A stretch of 10,232 bases of DNA, from the NCBI GenBank assembly GCA_017559685.1, contig JAFYQY010000116.1, positions 1 through 10,232 of the forward strand, in the 5' to 3' direction. The DNA comes from Alistipes sp. Lineage in GTDB: Bacteria > Bacteroidota > Bacteroidia > Bacteroidales > Rikenellaceae. The notes under the pieces are model-generated. The model saw nothing but the letters and a program-made list of their open reading frames with translations, was not told where the DNA came from and made no database searches. Below, piece after piece: positions 6,907 to 10,232 of this stretch. A program made the translations under genes and the position numbers. Positions within the stretch are counted from its first letter, which is position 1. Each line of letters opens with the position of its first letter.

Positions 6907-7689
6907 ATGAAGAGAGTTTTTATCGTTCTCGCAGTCGTAGTTCTCGCAGGTATCGAGAGTGCTTCGGCGTGGGGTAGGTTGGGACACGAGGTGATCATCG
7001 AGGTTGCCAAGCGTCATCTCACCGAGAACACAAAGAAGAATATCGCAAAGTATATCTCGTACGATATCACTAAAGATGCCGTATATATGGACATCCACCG
7101 TGACGACAAAGAGATTGCCTACACCACTGCGTGGCACGTCTACAACACCGACGAGAAGCACGACTACGATATGAATCCCCGTCTGAGCAAGGGAGACGCT
7201 ATCCTCGCAATGAAGATTGTGGAGCACAACCTCACAAAGCAGGAGCGACTCACCGACTCGGCTATGGTGATGAACATTCGTTGCCTACTCCACTTTGCTG
7301 GCGATATGCACTGCCCGACACACTCGTACGTTCCCGGCCCACGTTGCCATTGGCCTTGCGAGTTGAACGGCAAGAAGATTAAGTCGTTCCACTACGCCTA
7401 CGATATTATGCCTGTCTATCTCCACCCTAACAAGTCGTGCGTAGAGATTGCGGCTGAGATAGACAACGCATCGAAGAGCGAGATAAAGCGCATTCAGAAG
7501 GGCGACCTCGACGAGTGGGTACACGACATTGCATCGAGAAATGCCATTATCTACAAGTGGAATCCTCACAACACGCCTGTTCTCGCCGAGAACACCGTAG
7601 AACTCTCTCGAGAGTTGGTAAATCTCGAAATGCGTAACGCAGGCTACCGCCTTGCGCACCTCTTGAACCGTTATTTTGACCACAAATAG
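6907..7689 (+). CDS. Secreted S1/P1-type zinc nuclease (first of tandem pair)
   Basis: S1/P1 nucleases are exported trinuclear-zinc enzymes that cut single-stranded DNA and RNA to 5'-mononucleotides, often with 3'-nucleotidase activity. The 260-residue product has a Sec signal peptide cut after ASA, exposing Trp22 as the new N-terminus, which is the hallmark of the family because its alpha-amine binds zinc. All nine expected ligands are visible: Trp22, His27 (WGRLGH), Asp62, His77 (AWHVYN), His129 and Asp133 (LHFAGD), His139, His162 and Asp166 (FHYAYD). After subtracting the signal peptide the spacing nearly matches fungal P1. The motif usually HQPLH reads HCPTH, and a Cys pair flanks residues 147-151 (CHWPC). 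The C-terminus carries AGYRLAHLLNRYF, shared with the next gene. It lies in the cell envelope or is released; final location and substrate preference are unknown. Confidence 0.93.
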   Translation: MKRVFIVLAVVVLAGIESASAWGRLGHEVIIEVAKRHLTENTKKNIAKYISYDITKDAVYMDIHRDDKEIAYTTAWHVYNTDEKHDYDMNPRLSKGDAILAMKIVEHNLTKQERLTDSAMVMNIRCLLHFAGDMHCPTHSYVPGPRCHWPCELNGKKIKSFHYAYDIMPVYLHPNKSCVEIAAEIDNASKSEIKRIQKGDLDEWVHDIASRNAIIYKWNPHNTPVLAENTVELSRELVNLEMRNAGYRLAHLLNRYFDHK

Positions 7690-7695
7690 CCTACT

Positions 7696-8490
7696 ATGAA
7701 GAAACTACTTATTGTAATCGTACTTGTCGCAGTATCGTTTAGCGCACAGGCGTGGAACCGCCTCGGACACAGCACCGTAGTCGAGATTGCCAAACGTCAT
7801 CTTACAGAGAAGACCGAGAAGAATCTCTCGAAGTATATGCCTTACGACATCGTTAAGGATGCGTCGTGGATGGACTCTAACCGTGGTAAGAAGTCGAAGT
7901 ATCGCTTTTCGAACAGCTGGCACTCATACTACTACGACTCGAAGTTGCGCCACGAACCAAATGCTCCGAACAAAGTTGCCAATGGCGATACTATGCGTGC
8001 ACTCGATTTGGCAGAGCGCAACCTCTCTATGTACAAGGAGTTGACCGATTCGGCCGTTGTTTATAACATCCGCATCATTCTCCATATGGTGGGTGATATG
8101 CACTGCCCTTCGCACTGCAAGTATATCGATGGTCGTGACGATGCAGCACCAAAGGTCATCCTTAAAGGACAACCTATGGGCTCGTTCCACGGCTTCTACG
8201 ACTCGATGGCATCACACATCTACGGCAAGAAGAAAAACCCTGCCGAGTTGGCTGCCGAGCTCGACACCTACTCGAAGGGAAAGATTAAAAAGACCTGCAA
8301 GGGCGACCACCACGAATGGGCAAAGGAGTGTATGCGCAATACATACGTTATCCACAAGTGGAACCCGAACGACGGCACACCCGATTTACGTGACGACACC
8401 ATCGAACTATCAAAAGATTTGATAGACACACAGTTACGCCACGCAGGATATCGTCTGGCGCACCTCTTGAACAAGTATTTCGGAAAATAA
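7696..8490 (+). CDS. Secreted S1/P1-type zinc nuclease (second of tandem pair)
   Basis: This paralogue of the preceding gene starts 6 bp after its stop and is last in the operon. The 264-residue product has a signal peptide ending AQA, leaving Trp20 as the mature N-terminus. The zinc ligands are complete: Trp20, His25 (WNRLGH), Asp60 (WMD), His76 (SWHSYY), His130 and Asp134 (LHMVGD), His140 (HCPSH), His165 and Asp169 (FHGFYD). By eye about half of the residues match its neighbour, with best agreement around AKRHLTE, the ligand motifs and AGYRLAHLLNKYF. Loops differ: the segment after Asp60 is basic (NRGKKSKYR) where the first copy is acidic (HRDDKE), suggesting a different substrate or pH preference. 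Both copies look functional. A strong terminator follows immediately. Confidence 0.93.
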   Translation: MKKLLIVIVLVAVSFSAQAWNRLGHSTVVEIAKRHLTEKTEKNLSKYMPYDIVKDASWMDSNRGKKSKYRFSNSWHSYYYDSKLRHEPNAPNKVANGDTMRALDLAERNLSMYKELTDSAVVYNIRIILHMVGDMHCPSHCKYIDGRDDAAPKVILKGQPMGSFHGFYDSMASHIYGKKKNPAELAAELDTYSKGKIKKTCKGDHHEWAKECMRNTYVIHKWNPNDGTPDLRDDTIELSKDLIDTQLRHAGYRLAHLLNKYFGK

Positions 8491-8520
8491 GAAAAAGCAC
8501 ACTCGAAAGTGTGCTTTTTC
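8491..8520 (+). terminator. Rho-independent terminator of the four-gene operon
   Basis: GAAAAAGCACACT (8491-8503) pairs perfectly over 13 bp with AGTGTGCTTTTTC (8508-8520), with a CGAA loop. The stem ends in a U tract. It begins directly after the stop codon of the second nuclease, so it ends the operon that starts at 4985-5015. Its symmetry would let it also stop minus-strand transcripts. Confidence 0.92.
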
Positions 8521-8693
8521 TTTGTGAGTTATAGGGTTTGATATGATGCGCACCTACGGTGCTTTATAAGACCAGATAGGATTAGATAGGCGCTTTTTTC
8601 GTTCTCAACTCTCAACTATTTTCTTGTCAGAAGGCGTGAGACATATCCAACCCCAAAATTGGAATTTAAGGGGATAGTTGCAACGCCGTCAAT
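8521..8693. other. Gene-free spacer between the two terminators
   Basis: No convincing coding frame, promoter or RNA gene is seen. It contains a small 5-bp hairpin GCACC-TAC-GGTGC (8550-8562). TTAAGGGG (8666-8673) has an inverted copy CCCCTTAA at 8764-8771, flanking the valS terminator hairpin. These may extend that structure or be chance. Confidence 0.5.
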
Positions 8694-8743
8694 AAAAAAT
8701 GAGATGGGCGCATACTTAGGCGTATGTAACCATCTCATTTTTT
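8694..8743 (-). terminator. Hairpin terminator downstream of valS
   Basis: AAAAAATGAGATGG (8694-8707) pairs over 14 bp with CCATCTCATTTTTT (8730-8743). After a 2x2 internal loop, a further 6-bp stem (8710-8715 with 8722-8727, one G-U) closes on a 6-nt loop. On the minus strand it ends in six U residues and lies 37 nt past the valS stop, as expected for a Rho-independent terminator. The T run on the plus strand makes it potentially bidirectional. Confidence 0.85.
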
Positions 8744-8780
8744 TGAAGACAAGGAAGCAAATGCCCCTTAAAAACAATTT

Positions 8781-10232
8781 TTATCTCAAAGCCGCAAGCT
8801 GCTCCTCAATCGCAGCAATCTTCGCCTCCGCATCACGCTTCTTGTTCTGCTCGTTCTCAACAACCTGAGCAGGTGCAGATGATACGAAACGCTCGTTAGA
8901 GAGCTTCTTCATTACGGTTGCAAGGAAGCCCTGCTGGTATGCCAAGTCCTTCTCGAGCTTTGCAATCTCGGCCTCACGGTCGATATTGTCGCCCATAGGA
9001 ACGAAGTACTGAGTGGTCTTAACGATGAAACCTGCATCCATAGGGTTCTTCTCGGTTACGAAGGTTACCTCCGAGATATTTGCCATCTTAATGATTGCTG
9101 CCTCGTACTCTGCAGGATAGTTCTCGTCACGAACAACCTTCAACTCCAAAGCCTCCTTCTGTGGCAAGTTCTTCTGCTTGCGAACATTACGCACAGCCGA
9201 GACAACCTCCTGAGCCAATGCGAAGCGTGCGAGAGCCTTCTCGTCAGCCTCGATTGCCTTTGGCAACGCCGCTACGCAGATAGACTCACCCTCCTTACGC
9301 TCGGCCAAATCCTGCCAAATCTCCTCGGTGAGGAATGGCATAAACGGATGGAGAAGGAGCATCAGCTGCTCGAAGATATGCTTTGTAGCCTCCATAGTCA
9401 CAGCGTCGCAAGGCGAGCCGTATGCAGGCTTAATCATCTCCAAGTACCAACCGCTGAAGTCGTCCCAGAAGAGCTTGTAAGCAACCATCAACGCCTCCGA
9501 GATGCGGTAGTTGTTAAAGTTCTCCTCGATCTCGGCCAAGGCAGCGTTGAAGCGGTTTGTAAACCAAGCCACAGCCTGCTTCGAGCACTCGCTCTGTGCG
9601 AGCGAAGCGTCAACCTGCCAGCCGTTGATAAGGCGGTATGCGTTCCAAATCTTATTACCGAAGTTACGACCCTGCTCGCAGAGAGCATTGTCGAACATGA
9701 GGTCGTTACCAGCCGATGAGCAGAGCATCATAGCCACACGCACACCGTCAGCACCATACTCGGCAATCAAGTCGAGCGGATCAGGCGAGTTGCCCAACTG
9801 CTTCGACATCTTGCGACCGATCTTATCACGTACGATACCTGTGAAGTATACATTTCCGAACGGCTTCTCGCCACGATACTCATAGCCCGCCATAATCATA
9901 CGAGCCACCCAGAAGAAGATGATATCTGGACCAGTTACGAGATCGTTAGTCGGATAGTAGTACTTAATCTGCTCGTTGTCAGGGTTGCGGATACCGTCGA
10001 ATACCGAGATAGGCCACAACCACGATGAGAACCAAGTATCGAGTACATCCTCGTCCTGACGGAGGTCAGCGAGAGTAAGCGATGCGTCGCCAGTCTTCTC
10101 CTGCGCCAAAGCCAAAGCCTGCTCAGCTGTCTCGGCTACGACATAACCACCCTTTGGCAAGTAGTAAGCAGGAATGCGCTGTCCCCACCACAACTGACGA
10201 GAGATACACCAATCCTGGATATTCTCCATCCA
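8781..10232 (-). CDS. valS: Valyl-tRNA synthetase, C-terminal part (5' end outside window)
   Basis: This class I aminoacyl-tRNA synthetase charges tRNA-Val with valine in the cytoplasm. The minus-strand frame is open to the right edge (codon 10232-10230 is Trp), so the Met at 10229 is internal; a full ValRS needs several hundred more N-terminal residues, including the HIGH motif. Visible are DWCISRQLWWGQRIPA just inside the edge, DVLDTWFSSWLWP, TGPDIIFFWVARM, and the ATP-binding KMSKQ at 9812-9798 (the usual fifth residue is Ser) followed by LGNSPDPLDLI and YGADGVR. The anticodon-binding helical domain follows (FGNKIWNAYRL, then AYKLFWDDFSGWYLEMIKP). The C-terminus is the tRNA-arm coiled coil, rich in Glu, Lys and Ala (IDREAEIAKLEKDL to EEQLAALR). 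The gene converges on the nuclease operon and has its own terminator. Confidence 0.97.
   Translation of the reverse strand, partial: WMENIQDWCISRQLWWGQRIPAYYLPKGGYVVAETAEQALALAQEKTGDASLTLADLRQDEDVLDTWFSSWLWPISVFDGIRNPDNEQIKYYYPTNDLVTGPDIIFFWVARMIMAGYEYRGEKPFGNVYFTGIVRDKIGRKMSKQLGNSPDPLDLIAEYGADGVRVAMMLCSSAGNDLMFDNALCEQGRNFGNKIWNAYRLINGWQVDASLAQSECSKQAVAWFTNRFNAALAEIEENFNNYRISEALMVAYKLFWDDFSGWYLEMIKPAYGSPCDAVTMEATKHIFEQLMLLLHPFMPFLTEEIWQDLAERKEGESICVAALPKAIEADEKALARFALAQEVVSAVRNVRKQKNLPQKEALELKVVRDENYPAEYEAAIIKMANISEVTFVTEKNPMDAGFIVKTTQYFVPMGDNIDREAEIAKLEKDLAYQQGFLATVMKKLSNERFVSSAPAQVVENEQNKKRDAEAKIAAIEEQLAALR

Noticed and set aside
6394..7227. A 277-codon open frame on the minus strand across deoD and the first nuclease
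   Set aside because: It is antisense to two genes with complete active-site motifs and shows no recognisable motif itself.
8659..8868. A 69-codon plus-strand frame crossing the valS terminator
   Set aside because: It runs through the terminator hairpin and into antisense of valS, with no ribosome-binding site or motif.

Overview
The window looks like chromosomal DNA of a Bacteroidales bacterium (Bacteroidota); I cannot settle the genus. The evidence is two promoters of the Bacteroidota type (TTG or TTTG, about 20 bp, then TAnnTTTG), weak A-rich ribosome-binding regions, lipoprotein signals typical of the phylum, a large surface lipoprotein with a fimbrillin-like head and GLUG-like repeats, and S1/P1 nucleases of a Cys-containing variant. 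There are no transposases, phage genes, tRNA or rRNA genes, or CRISPR arrays.

Layout. Positions 1-3909 (minus) hold the first 1303 codons of a very large lipoprotein gene that runs off the left edge. It starts at a GTG. It has a lipobox, a fimbrillin-like N-terminal domain and about 20 degenerate beta-helix-type repeats. Positions 3910-4264 are non-coding and contain a good minus-strand promoter, an inverted repeat inside its spacer, and a leader of about 280 nt with hairpins and two micro-ORFs. Positions 4265-4927 (minus) encode uracil-DNA glycosylase. A plus-strand promoter at 4985-5015 then drives four tightly spaced genes: a lipoprotein aldose 1-epimerase (5046-6167), a DeoD-type purine nucleoside phosphorylase (6178-6891) and two tandem secreted S1/P1-type nucleases (6907-7689 and 7696-8490). 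A near-perfect hairpin terminator (8491-8520) ends this unit. Positions 8521-8780 are gene-free and end in a second hairpin that terminates valS. Positions 8781-10232 (minus) are the C-terminal part of valyl-tRNA synthetase, whose 5' end lies beyond the right edge.

How the genes may work together. The four-gene operon can be read as a nucleic-acid salvage unit: two exported zinc nucleases release nucleotides outside the cytoplasm, cytoplasmic DeoD splits purine nucleosides to base plus (deoxy)ribose-1-phosphate, and the lipid-anchored mutarotase interconverts sugar anomers. The nucleotidase and transporter steps that would join these are not in the window, so the pathway is inference. The large lipoprotein is probably a regulated surface adhesin or structural protein. 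ung and valS are housekeeping genes.

The least explained parts are the structured leader upstream of the large lipoprotein (with a 19-codon micro-ORF preceded by a GAGGG sequence) and the nuclease/phosphorylase/mutarotase operon.
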